DNA of 64,000 nt from Desulfatibacillum aliphaticivorans DSM 15576 (GCF_000429905.1 NZ_AUCT01000002.1:419047-483046), one strand, 5' to 3'. Positions 8,319-16,912 are shown, counted from the first letter of the stretch. The notes: a model not told the origin generated them from the sequence alone. Numbers and translations are program-made.

Positions 8319-9518
8319 ATGGAATTTCAATTCACGGAAAAAGAATTGGCTTTCAGAGCTGAACTGGAAGCATTCATCAAAAGCGCCCTCCCCCCGGACT
8401 GGCAGGAACGAGCCAGAAGCTGGCCCGGCGGATACGGCGCCATGGAATATGATTCCGAACAGGATCGGCAAGACGCGGAAATCTTCAAGCAAAAAATGGT
8501 GGATGAAGGCTGGTTTACGGTCTCCTGGCCCAAGGAATACGGAGGCCGGGGCCTCTCCAACATGGAGCAGGCCATCTATTTTGAACGCACCAGCTACTAC
8601 CGCGCCCCCAGCTTGAACATTGCCACGGCCATCATGGGGCCCACTATCCTGCAGATAGGCACGGAGGAAAACAAGGAAGACTGGGTCCCTGGAATCGCCA
8701 GGGGCGAAATTGAAATGTGGCTGGGATACAGCGAGCCTGACGCAGGGTCCGACCTGGCTTCCATCCGGACCACGGCCGTCCGTGAAGGGGACGAATACGT
8801 TCTCAACGGCCAGAAAATCTGGAGCAGCCTGGCCCACGCCTCCAATTACGGCTGGGTCATCGCGCGCACCGACCCGGACGGGCATCGCCACCGGAGCGTG
8901 AGCATCCTGGTGGTGGACAACAATACCCCCGGGGTCGCCATTCGCCCTCTCATTAACATTATAGGCGTGCACTCGTTCAACGAAGTGTTTTTTGACAATG
9001 TGCGCGTTCCCGCCCGAAACCTCATAGGGCAGGAAAACATGGGCTTTTACTACCTCATGACCGCCCTGGATTTCGAAAGGCTCATCGTGAATATCGGCGC
9101 CTTCAAACACGGCCTGGAAATGCTTTGCGACTACGTAAAGCAGACGGAACGGGGCGGCAAGCCTCTCGGCAAAGATCCCCACGTGCGGAGAAAGCTGGCC
9201 GAAATCGCCGCAAGGGTGGAGATTGCCTATCTTTTCTATTGGAGAACCGCCACCCTGCTGGACCGGGGGAAGATTCCCAGCGTGGAGTCCTCGGCCCTCA
9301 AGCTGGTCACCACCGAGTTGAGCCGAATGCTGGCCAACGCCAGCATGGAAATCCTCGGCCCATACAGTCTGTTGATGGACCCCACCCAGGGCGCGCCCAT
9401 GAACGGCATGGCGCCCAGGGGATACCTGGACTGCATCTCCGCCACCATCGGCGCCGGAACCTCGGAGATCCAACGCAATATCATCGCCACGCGGGGGCTG
9501 GGGCTGCCGTCCAAGTAA
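8319..9518 (+). CDS. acyl-CoA dehydrogenase, large partner
   Basis: A 399-residue acyl-CoA dehydrogenase with LGYSEPDAGSDLAS (FAD/substrate loop), NGQKIWSS and the C-terminal ISATIGAGTSEIQRNIIATRGLGLP block. A candidate base glutamate lies in LDFERL in helix G rather than in the YEGT position, which reads GAGT. I place the start at 8319 rather than 8289 because an aaaaaggag box lies 6 bases before it and the family begins MEFQFTEKE. A shorter paralogue (9575) follows 56 bases later. Adjacent long and short pairs of this kind in other bacteria form alpha2beta2 dehydrogenases for bulky acyl-CoAs. That pairing is inference here. Confidence 0.92.
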   Translation: MEFQFTEKELAFRAELEAFIKSALPPDWQERARSWPGGYGAMEYDSEQDRQDAEIFKQKMVDEGWFTVSWPKEYGGRGLSNMEQAIYFERTSYYRAPSLNIATAIMGPTILQIGTEENKEDWVPGIARGEIEMWLGYSEPDAGSDLASIRTTAVREGDEYVLNGQKIWSSLAHASNYGWVIARTDPDGHRHRSVSILVVDNNTPGVAIRPLINIIGVHSFNEVFFDNVRVPARNLIGQENMGFYYLMTALDFERLIVNIGAFKHGLEMLCDYVKQTERGGKPLGKDPHVRRKLAEIAARVEIAYLFYWRTATLLDRGKIPSVESSALKLVTTELSRMLANASMEILGPYSLLMDPTQGAPMNGMAPRGYLDCISATIGAGTSEIQRNIIATRGLGLPSK

Positions 9519-9574
9519 GGGCTTGATAAACAGGAAATCCTTCCCATGGGAAAAGCGATAAAAGGAGCGTATCA

Positions 9575-10696
9575 ATGGATTTGGATTTGACCAAGGAACA
9601 AGGCTTTATCAAGTCGTCGGCCCGGGAGTTTTTAAAAAAGGAATGCCCGGTCTCCACGGTGCGGGAAATGCGCGACGACCCGGAGGGCTTCTCCCGGGAC
9701 GTCTGGAAAAAAATGGCGGTCCTGGGCTGGCAGGGAATCATGATTCCCGAGGAATACGATGGCATGGGAGGCGATTTCCTGGACCTCGCCCTCATCCTGG
9801 AAGCCATGGGCGAAGTCTGCTGCAACGGGCCTTTTTTCTCCACCGTGGCGCTTGGCGCTACGGCTATTATAAATTTGGGAACCGAAGAGCAAAAAAAGGA
9901 GCTGCTCCCCCAAATTTCCAAAGGGAATCTCATTTTGTCCCTGGCGGTCGCCGAACCGCAGCAGTGGTACGGGCTGGACGATATTCAAACCACGCTTACG
10001 GACACCGGCCAGGATTTGGTTCTCAACGGCGCCAAACTTTTTGTGGAGAACGCCCATATCTCCGACTACATCCTCTGCGTTGCACAAGGGCCGGGCAAGG
10101 GTTTAAGCGTGGTGATGGTGGATCCCCGCAGCCCCGGCGTCCAGAGCTCCCCCCTGAGCACCTTTGCTTACGAAAAACAATGCAATGCAACGTTTAAGAA
10201 TGTGCTTATCCCGCGCGCTAACATCCTGGGAACGATGGGGGAAATGCGGGAAGACCTGGAAGGCCTCCTGGAGTTCGCGGCATTGGCGAAATGCCTCGAA
10301 ACAGTGGGCGTCCTCCAGGCGGCCTTCGAGCAAAGCGTGGAATACGCCAAATCCCGCAAGCAGTTCGGCCGGGCCATAGGCAGCTTCCAGGCCATCCAGC
10401 ACCACTGCGCCAACATGGTCGTGGATGTGGACGGCGCCCGCTTCATTTCCTATCAGGCGGCATGGCGAGTGGCCAGGGGGCTTCCCGCTTCCGCGGAAAT
10501 CTCCATGGCAAAGGCCTGGACCGGAGAAGCGGCCAAAAGGGTGACCGCCCTGAGCCATCAGATTCATGGGGCGATTTCCTTTTGCGACGAATTCGACCTG
10601 CATTTTTATTATCGAAAAGCCAAGGCCTGCGAAGCCGCTTTCGGCGACGTGCAGTATCATCTGGACAAAACGGCTGACCGGTTAGGGCTCGTGTAG
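9575..10696 (+). CDS. acyl-CoA dehydrogenase, small partner
   Basis: A 373-residue acyl-CoA dehydrogenase-family protein with an MDLDLTKEQ start, an intact N-terminal helical domain and a C-terminal helical bundle ending HLDKTADRLGLV. The central FAD loop is eroded: instead of EPxAGSD it reads AEPQQWYGLDDIQ. The C-terminal YEGT/GGGADE segment is replaced by FYYRKAKACEAAFGD. Such erosion is typical of the non-catalytic beta subunit in heteromeric acyl-CoA dehydrogenases. It follows the 8319 gene with a gataaaaggag box. Reading it as the partner of that gene is inference from adjacency and motif loss. Confidence 0.88.
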   Translation: MDLDLTKEQGFIKSSAREFLKKECPVSTVREMRDDPEGFSRDVWKKMAVLGWQGIMIPEEYDGMGGDFLDLALILEAMGEVCCNGPFFSTVALGATAIINLGTEEQKKELLPQISKGNLILSLAVAEPQQWYGLDDIQTTLTDTGQDLVLNGAKLFVENAHISDYILCVAQGPGKGLSVVMVDPRSPGVQSSPLSTFAYEKQCNATFKNVLIPRANILGTMGEMREDLEGLLEFAALAKCLETVGVLQAAFEQSVEYAKSRKQFGRAIGSFQAIQHHCANMVVDVDGARFISYQAAWRVARGLPASAEISMAKAWTGEAAKRVTALSHQIHGAISFCDEFDLHFYYRKAKACEAAFGDVQYHLDKTADRLGLV

Positions 10697-10724
10697 ATCA
10701 ACATAAAGGGCGGAGCGACGGGAC

Positions 10725-10888
10725 ATGAAAATAGAAAACAACCTGACCGGAATGCTGGGCGTCCTGCTTCCCTGGATGCGGGCGTGGTTGACTCCCTGCC
10801 CAGCGTCAGGGAGTTCATAGACGGCATCATGACCCAGGCCGAAGAAATCATACAGCGTTTGCAGCAGTGGAATATGGTGCAGGATTGA
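10725..10888 (+). pseudogene. small broken reading frame after the dehydrogenases
   Basis: A gcggagcgacggg stretch precedes an ATG that opens a 31-codon frame (MKIENNLTGMLGVLL...). The reading then seems to continue in another frame as a plausible helix, VVDSLPSVREFIDGIMTQAE, ending at a TGA at 10888 just before the terminator. The two halves join near 10775 if one base is gained or lost. This looks like a small gene disrupted by a frameshift, or two unrelated short frames. The product is not recognised. Confidence 0.35.
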
Positions 10889-10931
10889 CCCAAGACGGTC
10901 TGCCGCCCAAACTTGCCCATAAAAAATAAAA

Positions 10932-10970
10932 GGGGTTAGCCCTGTTTGAGCTAACCCCTTGTTATTTTTT
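10932..10970 (+). terminator. intrinsic terminator of the acyl-CoA operon
   Basis: A perfect 9-bp stem, ggggttagc (10932-10940) with gctaacccc (10950-10958), has a 9-base loop and is followed by ttgttatttttt. This is the expected end of the plus-strand operon. Confidence 0.9.
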
Positions 10971-10989
10971 GGCGCCCGCATCCGGGACG

Positions 10990-11145
10990 GCGTCACGAGG
11001 ATGACGAAGACTGGCGGCTATTGCAGCCAAAAGGGCTTGGAATAGCCCTCGGAATTTTCGTTACTCCGAAAGATCGTCATCCCGGCAAGGGACGGTCTGG
11101 TTTGGGAGATCGTACCGCAACCCGGGACCCAGCGCCCTCAAGGCG
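10990..11145. repeat. interspersed repeat family 2, copy 1
   Basis: This segment includes cgtcatcccggcaagggac (11076-11094) and cgggacccag (11122-11131), separated by a short variable piece. An upstream half reads cacgaggatgacgaagac...ggctattgcagcc. The same order of blocks is found at 23530-23725. It is non-coding and lies between the operon terminator and the mobile-element scar. Confidence 0.75.
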
Positions 11146-11190
11146 CTGGATTTCAAAGAGGGAATTTACCCATTATTTCAGAATGATATA

Positions 11191-11218
11191 AAGTTAATCA
11201 ATTAGTAAGGGACGTCCC
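11191..11218. repeat. solo copy of the REP-transposase end repeat
   Basis: The sequence aagttaatcaattagtaagg leads into the perfect palindrome gggacgtccc (11209-11218). It matches the right end of the REP-type transposase element at 13320-13352 apart from a few bases, and sits immediately downstream of the 11227 transposase remnant. Confidence 0.75.
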
Positions 11219-11226
11219 ATAGAATC

Positions 11227-11337
11227 TCAGGGCATCACTTCCGCCTGTTTGACCCAGCGATTTTCGGGAGACAGCTTGCCGCCGAAAGGCAGGATGAATT
11301 CTTCAAAGGTCATTTGTTTTGCATCGCGGATGTACAT
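11227..11337 (-). pseudogene. truncated DDE transposase, N-terminal remnant
   Basis: This encodes about 36 residues reading MTFEEFILPFGGKLSPENRW and ending WVKQAEVMP. That resembles the N-terminus of IS4/IS5-type transposases, whose first residues commonly read F..PF.GKL...NRWV.LA..IPW. The frame stops right after this, next to the solo gggacgtccc repeat, so the DDE catalytic core is absent. An open frame continues upstream to 11433 but without family resemblance. It cannot encode an active enzyme. Confidence 0.55.
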
Positions 11338-11483
11338 GAAAGCTCCTGACAAGGTGCAAGGTTCTTGGGCCCAAAAGCCCATTTTTCGTGCATCAATGCC
11401 AGCATAATTAGCATATTTAAAGATAAAATTCAATAAGTTATTTGTTTTTTAGTAAACCCTATTTATTATTTCAAACAGATAAA

Positions 11484-11512
11484 AAGTTACTCACTTAGTA
11501 AGGGACGTCCCC
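11484..11512. repeat. solo copy of the REP-transposase end repeat
   Basis: The sequence aagttactcacttagtaagg leads into gggacgtccc (11502-11511). A partial second cacgtcccctaaaa follows at 11521. It overlaps the 3' end of the 11495 gene and supplies that gene's last codons. Confidence 0.8.
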
Positions 11513-12154
11513 TAAACTTTCACGTCCCCTAAAAATTCCTGTAGGTATCCCTTCCTTCTCTATCTCATACGATATCTGCTCTATCAACTCTTCCCCTCCT
11601 ATAAACTGAAAAACAGCGTGGATGTCTTCATCTTCCCAGGCGCGGGCTACCATGGCATTCCTTCTCCTATCTAAAAAGTCAAAAAGCTCCTTTTCTGTTA
11701 AGCCGAGTAAATAATCGACTGCATCTTCAAAAAGGCGTTTGGGGGTGAAGAAATCGTCCGTGGGCAGCACTAACATGACTTTTCTGCCCCTTCTCATACA
11801 ATCGTAGTGATAGCTATTAAATGGCAAGGATAACTCACAAACCGTGCAGGGCACATTCTTAACAAGTTCATTTGGTGCATATACGCTTTTACATCCAGGA
11901 GGAGGAGTGTGTTGTGAATCCAGCAGCTTTTTTTTCTGCATTCGGTTACCTTTGAACTCCCCTCCCCAAGTTTTCCACCTTAAAATGCTTTTATAAAGAT
12001 AGGCAATGTTCTCCAAGAATACTGCCAAAAATTCAGTCAATAGGGACTTATTTTCAGCAACAATTGTAAGTGTTAAAAAACCCGTTTTCAAATAGGGGTC
12101 TTTATTTTCCCAAAGATAAATGCCTCTTTCTTTGACATATTTGATGCCGTTCAT
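11495..12154 (-). CDS. hypothetical protein with repeat-derived C-terminus
   Basis: A 219-residue protein that I do not recognise. It starts MNGIKYVKERGIYLW with an aggaa box 6 bases upstream. It is AT-richer than its surroundings, which suggests transfer. Visible features are a CTVCEL pair of cysteines at about residue 105, a basic CMRRGRKVM patch, and acidic helical C-terminal segments (LTEKELFDFLDRRR). The final residues ESLGDVPY and the stop codon are encoded inside the solo end repeat at 11484-11512. The original C-terminus has therefore probably been replaced by repeat sequence. It is flanked on both sides by copies of the same repeat, with the transposase element upstream. Confidence 0.55.
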   Translation of the reverse strand: MNGIKYVKERGIYLWENKDPYLKTGFLTLTIVAENKSLLTEFLAVFLENIAYLYKSILRWKTWGGEFKGNRMQKKKLLDSQHTPPPGCKSVYAPNELVKNVPCTVCELSLPFNSYHYDCMRRGRKVMLVLPTDDFFTPKRLFEDAVDYLLGLTEKELFDFLDRRRNAMVARAWEDEDIHAVFQFIGGEELIEQISYEIEKEGIPTGIFRGRESLGDVPY

Positions 12155-12221
12155 TTATTATTCCTATTTGGTAAAATAAGTGTGGGTATCAGCGCCTCCG
12201 ACCAAAGGAAGGGTGTAATTC

Positions 12222-12254
12222 TTGGGGACGTCCCTTAATAAAATACTAACTTGA
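12222..12254 (+). repeat. left inverted end of the REP-type element
   Basis: It reads ttggggacgtcccttaataa, then aatactaacttga. It contains the perfect palindrome gggacgtccc at 12225-12234 and pairs with 13320-13352. Confidence 0.8.
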
Positions 12255-12278
12255 ATTTGAAGAATACTCGCCAGAGAC

Positions 12279-13286
12279 TTAACCATCCAATATATATTTG
12301 TTTTTCATGGCTATTCTCCGGCCGCGATTCACGGCATGGGTTACCCCTCCACTGGACATACCCAACTCGCGGGCAAGTTCTGGCTGGGACACCCCCAACT
12401 TTTTCGCCGCCCAATAGCAATAAAGACTTCGGGCGTCAGCCAGGGGCCGCTGCCGCGATTTGGCGAGAACCCACTCCGGCGCGACGCCAAAAAGGGCCGA
12501 GGCCTTTTCCAACGCCGTTTTCTTGTCGATGCCTTTGACAGCCAAAAGGTATTTGCCGGAAAGATTTTCCTTGGCCTGGTTCAGGATCGACTGCACAAAA
12601 TCCCCATCCCCCAAAATCCGCTGATCGCTTTTCTGCCTGGACTCCTTGGACGGAAAGACGGCTTTCACAGCGTCCCATCCTCCCAGGCTCCGAACCAGGC
12701 CGCCCCCTGTCAGATCCTCTCGCCTGCCCATGGTCAGCCCGGCCTTCACAAAATCGTTGTAACGCTTGCGGGAGGCGCGCAAGGAGCCTCCAAAAGACGC
12801 CAAAACAAACTCCGCATCTTGCCAGGGGCATGGGCTTTTTCCCAGGAGGACCCTATGACCGCAATACCGGTGGGCTGCAAGGCCCTTGAGGTCGGAAACC
12901 GCTCCCGCTCTCAGGGGATTCAGATGAATGTATCGGACCAGTTCCTTGAAATAGGCGTTTTCCTGGCAAAGCACGGACTTTAACCGATTTTGAAACAAGG
13001 GGCCATGACGGAAATGCCTGCGATTGAAATATCCGGCGTATCCGGTCATAAGGCGGCGCATGACATGGGAGATTCCAGCGGGCGGGCTGCGGAACAGAAA
13101 ATGGGCGTGATTGTCCATGAAAACCCAGGCGTAGCATGCGGTCTGGGTTTCGGGCAGCACAGATGCGAGGCGATCAACCAGGGCGTCCCGGTCCTGGTCG
13201 TCGGCGAAGATCGGCTTGCGCTCGATGCCCCGGACCATCACATGATGCAATAATCCAGGCGCGTCTAATCGGGATTTGCGAGGCAT
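12279..13286 (-). CDS. REP-associated tyrosine transposase (Y1_Tnp/TnpA_REP, HUH)
   Basis: A 335-residue single-strand transposase. From the start at 13286 it reads MPRKSRLDAPGLLHHVMVRG, the usual family N-terminus; the ATG nine bases upstream is less likely. The HUH metal-binding pair is His60-Ala61-His62 in MDNHAHFLF. The candidate nucleophile tyrosine is Tyr112 or Tyr119 in the helix before RYIHLNPLRAG. Residues about 290-325 form a helix-turn-helix (LGVSQPELARELGMSSGGVT), an extension seen in deltaproteobacterial members. These enzymes cut and join REP palindromes as single strands. The matching palindromic repeats around the gene are its likely substrate. All motifs are intact, so it may be active. 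Confidence 0.93.
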   Translation of the reverse strand: MPRKSRLDAPGLLHHVMVRGIERKPIFADDQDRDALVDRLASVLPETQTACYAWVFMDNHAHFLFRSPPAGISHVMRRLMTGYAGYFNRRHFRHGPLFQNRLKSVLCQENAYFKELVRYIHLNPLRAGAVSDLKGLAAHRYCGHRVLLGKSPCPWQDAEFVLASFGGSLRASRKRYNDFVKAGLTMGRREDLTGGGLVRSLGGWDAVKAVFPSKESRQKSDQRILGDGDFVQSILNQAKENLSGKYLLAVKGIDKKTALEKASALFGVAPEWVLAKSRQRPLADARSLYCYWAAKKLGVSQPELARELGMSSGGVTHAVNRGRRIAMKNKYILDG

Positions 13287-13617
13287 GATGCTCAAACCTA
13301 CCTCACTATGCTTTGGTTGTCAAGTTACTAGCTTATTAAGGGACGTCCCCAAAAACCCCGTCCCCAAAAACCCCAAAAACCACAGGGGGGGCATGTCCGG
13401 CAAGACCATATTGGGGCCTTACTGGCCGACACAAAATCCATGCACTCCTTTCTGGTTTGGCTGGCTAAAAGGAGGCGAAAAGCGGAATATGGGAGAATGT
13501 TATAGTGAGTCGCAAACATTGAGCCAAAAGCTGTTCCCCCCTGCAATCCTTTCCTGTTTCCTTCTTTTCTTCAAGTGTGATAAGCAAAACCATGCATTCA
13601 AAAGAGGGGGACTCTTA
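13287..13617. other. intergenic region with right element end
   Basis: This 331-base region holds the right inverted end of the REP-type element (13320-13352), then degenerate ccccgtccccaaaaacccc repeats to about 13380. The open frame continuing to 13617 lacks protein-like composition and a ribosome site, and I treat it as leader of the kinase gene. Confidence 0.5.
13320..13352 (-). repeat. right inverted end of the REP-type element
   Basis: It reads tcaagttactagcttattaa, then gggacgtccccaa. It is the inverted partner of 12222-12254. Confidence 0.8.
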
Positions 13618-15450
13618 TTGTTGAATAATCGCATTAAAAATAACCTGCAAATAAAAGTGATTGCACTTTTTTTGCCGCTATCCCTCATCCCGATGGTGGC
13701 GGTGGGAGTTTTTTCCCTAAAAACAGCAGAAGAAATCGTCGTCAGCATGGTCAACATCCAAATGAACAATGTGGCCGATGACAAGGTAAACTTGCTTGAA
13801 CGTTGGCTTACGGAACGCAGAGCCGATCTTTTAGTGATAGCGGATTCTTCCTTCCTCGGATCAATGGATCCTGATATAATTGGACCTTATCTAAATAGCG
13901 TTTGTTCCAATTACAAAGTTTACAGGGAGGTTTTCGTAATATCTTCCGAAGGGGAGATTGTTTTTCGAAATACAGGTGTGCAATCGGGCGAGGAATGGAG
14001 GGATGGCCTTGAGTACCCCATAGACAGTTACTTCATGTCAGAAATTACTTTCAGGCCTGGAGATAAGGAGTCCGCTTTTCGTATTGCCGCCCCTATTCTT
14101 GACGAAAAAGGCCATGCACGGGGGACCGTTTTCGCCACAGTGGGGACGAGCTCTATCCTGAACATCATCCTGAAAGTAAGTCTTGGCGAAACAGGGGAAT
14201 GCTACTTGGTGGACAAAAATGGGGCCTTTTTGGCGCACAACGACCCCCGTAGGATTTTGACGGAAAATATTTCCCATTCTGGAAGTTTTACAAACATATT
14301 CGTCTCGCAAGACAGAGAGACGGCCTACTTGGACTATCGCGGCATTGAGGTGTTAGGAACCTCTCGGAAAGTGCCGGGGACCGATTGGTACCTTGTTGTC
14401 GAGCAGGACCGGGACGAGGCTTTTCAAAGCGCCCAAATATTGAAACGCCACTTCTTTTTAATAGCGGCGTTTTCTTTGTGCTATGCGGTGGTATTGGCTT
14501 GGGCTATTTCCCGTTACCTGATCAGCCCTATAAAAGATTTGAGCAGGTCCGCAAACATTCTCGCCGACGGAGAATTTGACAAGGCTGCAGTCCGGACCGA
14601 CCGAAAGGATGAGATCGGTTTACTCTATCAAGCATTTAACCACATGGCGTTACAGCTTAAGGAGAGACAGGACTCCCTTGCAAAGGAAGTGGACTTGAAA
14701 GAATCGGAGTTGCATGAAACGGATATCATGTTGCAACAATCGAGGCTGGCAGCGGCCAGGTCTGAAAAATTTGCAGCGCTGGGGCGTCTGGGCGCGGGGG
14801 TGACTCATGAGATAAGAACCCCCCTTACATCAATCAAACTTTTTCTGGAATCAGTTCAGAGCGAGATAGAGATATCGCCCGATTATAAAGAGGATTTTAT
14901 GATCGCGATGATGCAAGTAACGAGAATAGAAAACACCATCAACCGTTTTCTCGACTTTGCGAAGCCTCAAAAATTGGTATTTTCATCCATGGATATACAG
15001 CAGGTAGTAGAAGACGTTCTTTCCGTTGTCAGGCCTATGGCCAATAAACAAGAATGCATTGTGTATAAAAAAATTGGCGCGAATTTACCCAAAATACAGG
15101 GAGACAAAAAAATTTTAGAAGAAGCCCTTATCAACCTGCTGATCAATTCACTGGAGGCTATGGAACTCCAGGGCCGAATTGACGTGTCTGCCAAAATGGG
15201 TTCTTTTCAAATAGATGGAAAGGACGTATCGTGCGTCAGGGTGGACATATCAGACACAGGGTCTGGTATTTCAGAAGAAAACATCCCCAACGTCTTTGAT
15301 CCTTTCTTTACAACAAAAGCGTCTGGATCCGGGCTCGGACTGTCGATGGCTCACAGCGCTATACAGCGCCATGGGGGAGGGCTGCGTGTGGAAAGCACTG
15401 TTGGCAAAGGAACGATTTTTTCCATTTTTCTTCCAACAGAGCAGCACTGA
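13618..15450 (+). CDS. membrane sensor histidine kinase (Cache-HAMP-HisKA-HATPase)
   Basis: About 610 residues. There is a transmembrane segment near residues 15-37, an extracytoplasmic Cache-type sensor domain (about 40-275), a second transmembrane helix (about 285-305), HAMP (about 305-360), a HisKA dimerisation helix with phospho-acceptor His397 in GVTHEIRTPL, and a HATPase with N-box (EALINLLINSLEAM), G1 DTGSGI and G2 GSGLGLSMA. I choose the TTG at 13618, seven bases after gaggggg; an in-frame opening to 13276 lacks a ribosome site. The 16-base gap to the sigma-54 regulator marks a two-component pair of the NtrBC/AtoSC type. The signal could be a small organic acid, as for many Cache kinases, but this is not shown. 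Confidence 0.9.
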   Translation: MLNNRIKNNLQIKVIALFLPLSLIPMVAVGVFSLKTAEEIVVSMVNIQMNNVADDKVNLLERWLTERRADLLVIADSSFLGSMDPDIIGPYLNSVCSNYKVYREVFVISSEGEIVFRNTGVQSGEEWRDGLEYPIDSYFMSEITFRPGDKESAFRIAAPILDEKGHARGTVFATVGTSSILNIILKVSLGETGECYLVDKNGAFLAHNDPRRILTENISHSGSFTNIFVSQDRETAYLDYRGIEVLGTSRKVPGTDWYLVVEQDRDEAFQSAQILKRHFFLIAAFSLCYAVVLAWAISRYLISPIKDLSRSANILADGEFDKAAVRTDRKDEIGLLYQAFNHMALQLKERQDSLAKEVDLKESELHETDIMLQQSRLAAARSEKFAALGRLGAGVTHEIRTPLTSIKLFLESVQSEIEISPDYKEDFMIAMMQVTRIENTINRFLDFAKPQKLVFSSMDIQQVVEDVLSVVRPMANKQECIVYKKIGANLPKIQGDKKILEEALINLLINSLEAMELQGRIDVSAKMGSFQIDGKDVSCVRVDISDTGSGISEENIPNVFDPFFTTKASGSGLGLSMAHSAIQRHGGGLRVESTVGKGTIFSIFLPTEQH

Positions 15451-15466
15451 GGATTTTAGAAACATT

Positions 15467-16912
15467 ATGGAAAAGATACTGATCATTGATGATGATGAGG
15501 GACTAACCCACTTTCTTAACCGTTTTTTTTCAAGAAAGGGTTATAAGGTCCAAGTATGCACGGACAGCCTGTCCGCCCTGGATCTGATCGCCCGGGAACC
15601 TTTTGACCTGATCCTTCTGGATTACAAAGTCCCGGGGCTCAACGGGCTTGATACGCTCAAAAGGATTAAAAAATCACAGGTTAAAACGCCTGTTATCATC
15701 ATGACGGCCTACGGGACAACGGAAACAGCCATCGAGGCCATGAAGATAGGGGCCTATGAGTACCTTCCCAAACCTTTCGACAGAAAGGACTTGAGCAAAA
15801 TCAGCTATGATGCCCTCGTTATCAATCGGCAGATGAAGGAGGTCGTCCGTTTTCCACAGTCGGGGGGAGAACCGTCCCCCACTGCGGCAAGAGGGGCATT
15901 GAGCATTATCGGCAGCAGCAAAAAGATGCAGAATGTCTATAAGCTGATCGGACAAGTGGCTGAAAAAAACGTTTCTGTTCTGATAGGAGGAGAAAGCGGC
16001 ACGGGAAAAGAGTTGGTTGCAAGAGCGATTTATCACCACAGCGTTCGCAAAGACCGCCCCTTTATGGCCATCAACTGTGCAGCCATACCGGACTCTCTTT
16101 TTGAAAGCGAATTGTTCGGCTACGAGCGCGGGGCCTTTACGGGAGCGGATCGTGTATATATTGGGAAAATTGAACGGTGCGATGGCGGAACCTTGTTTCT
16201 GGATGAAGTTGGAGACATGTCCCCATCCGCGCAGGCAAAAATTCTGAGGGTGCTTCAGGAGGAGGCCTTTGAGAGGCTCGGGAGTGCCGAAACGATAAGG
16301 GTTAATGTCCGAATCATAGCGGCAACCAATAAAAACTTGGAAGAGGAAGTGAAAAATGGCCGGTTCAGGGAGGATCTCTATTGGAGGTTAAAAATTATTT
16401 CCATTGACATGCCTGAACTCAGGGAACGTGCTGAAGACATACCGGAATTGGTAAAATATTTTGTCAGCCGATTCAGCAAGGAGTATTCTAAGCCGGTCCA
16501 GCATGTTTCGGACGGAGTAATGGAAAGACTTCAAGCCTATTCCTGGCCTGGAAACGTCAGAGAACTTGAAAACTGTATCCGCCGCGCCGTTCTCCTTTGC
16601 TCCGGAGAAATCATTGTGGAGGAAAATCTCATAGCGATGGAGCGGGAGTCGGAGAATTGCGTTCAGGGCCAGGGCAAGGAGCACCTACCGGAGAATTTAA
16701 TACAGAAACTGGACGAGCTCATCACCGGAATCATGAAGATTGCAAACCAAGATGCGCACGCCAAAGTCATGGATACGGTGGAAGAGGCGCTGATAAAAAA
16801 AACCTTAGAGAATTGCGGCAACAACCAAGTTCAGGCCGCTAAAATGCTTGGAATCAGTCGGAACACCCTGCGAAGCCGAATTAAAAAGCTCAATGAAAAG
16901 AGCTATGATTAA
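15467..16912 (+). CDS. sigma-54-dependent response regulator (NtrC family)
   Basis: 481 residues in REC-AAA+-Fis order. The receiver has an acidic pocket (IIDDDE), phospho-acceptor Asp52 (LLDYKVPG), a TAYG threonine and the lysine of LPKPFD. The central domain has Walker A GESGTGKE (175-182) and the sigma-54 contact loop GAFTGA (222-227), which shows it can activate sigma-54 polymerase. The C-terminal Fis-type helix-turn-helix reads VQAAKMLGISRNTLRSRIKK. The start is the ATG after the kinase stop. Likely targets in the window are the sigma-54-type sites at 19848, 21273 and possibly 50685, but no enhancer site was identified. Confidence 0.94.
   Translation: MEKILIIDDDEGLTHFLNRFFSRKGYKVQVCTDSLSALDLIAREPFDLILLDYKVPGLNGLDTLKRIKKSQVKTPVIIMTAYGTTETAIEAMKIGAYEYLPKPFDRKDLSKISYDALVINRQMKEVVRFPQSGGEPSPTAARGALSIIGSSKKMQNVYKLIGQVAEKNVSVLIGGESGTGKELVARAIYHHSVRKDRPFMAINCAAIPDSLFESELFGYERGAFTGADRVYIGKIERCDGGTLFLDEVGDMSPSAQAKILRVLQEEAFERLGSAETIRVNVRIIAATNKNLEEEVKNGRFREDLYWRLKIISIDMPELRERAEDIPELVKYFVSRFSKEYSKPVQHVSDGVMERLQAYSWPGNVRELENCIRRAVLLCSGEIIVEENLIAMERESENCVQGQGKEHLPENLIQKLDELITGIMKIANQDAHAKVMDTVEEALIKKTLENCGNNQVQAAKMLGISRNTLRSRIKKLNEKSYD

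Larger units (their letters stand above)
12222..13352 (-). mobile_element. REP-type (Y1/HUH) transposase element with inverted ends
   Basis: The transposase gene at 12279-13286 is bracketed by inverted repeats of about 33 bases. The left end, 12222-12254, begins ttggggacgtcccttaataa. The right end, 13320-13352, is its reverse complement except for about four mismatches. Each carries the palindrome gggacgtccc (12225-12234 and 13340-13349). Solo copies lie at 11191 and 11484, and a decayed one at 22943. This is the layout of a REP-associated tyrosine transposase with its REP sequences. Confidence 0.8.

Noticed and set aside
13276..13617. N-terminal extension of the histidine kinase to 13276
   Set aside because: The stretch overlaps the transposase element end, has low-complexity repeats and lacks a ribosome site; TTG at 13618 has one.
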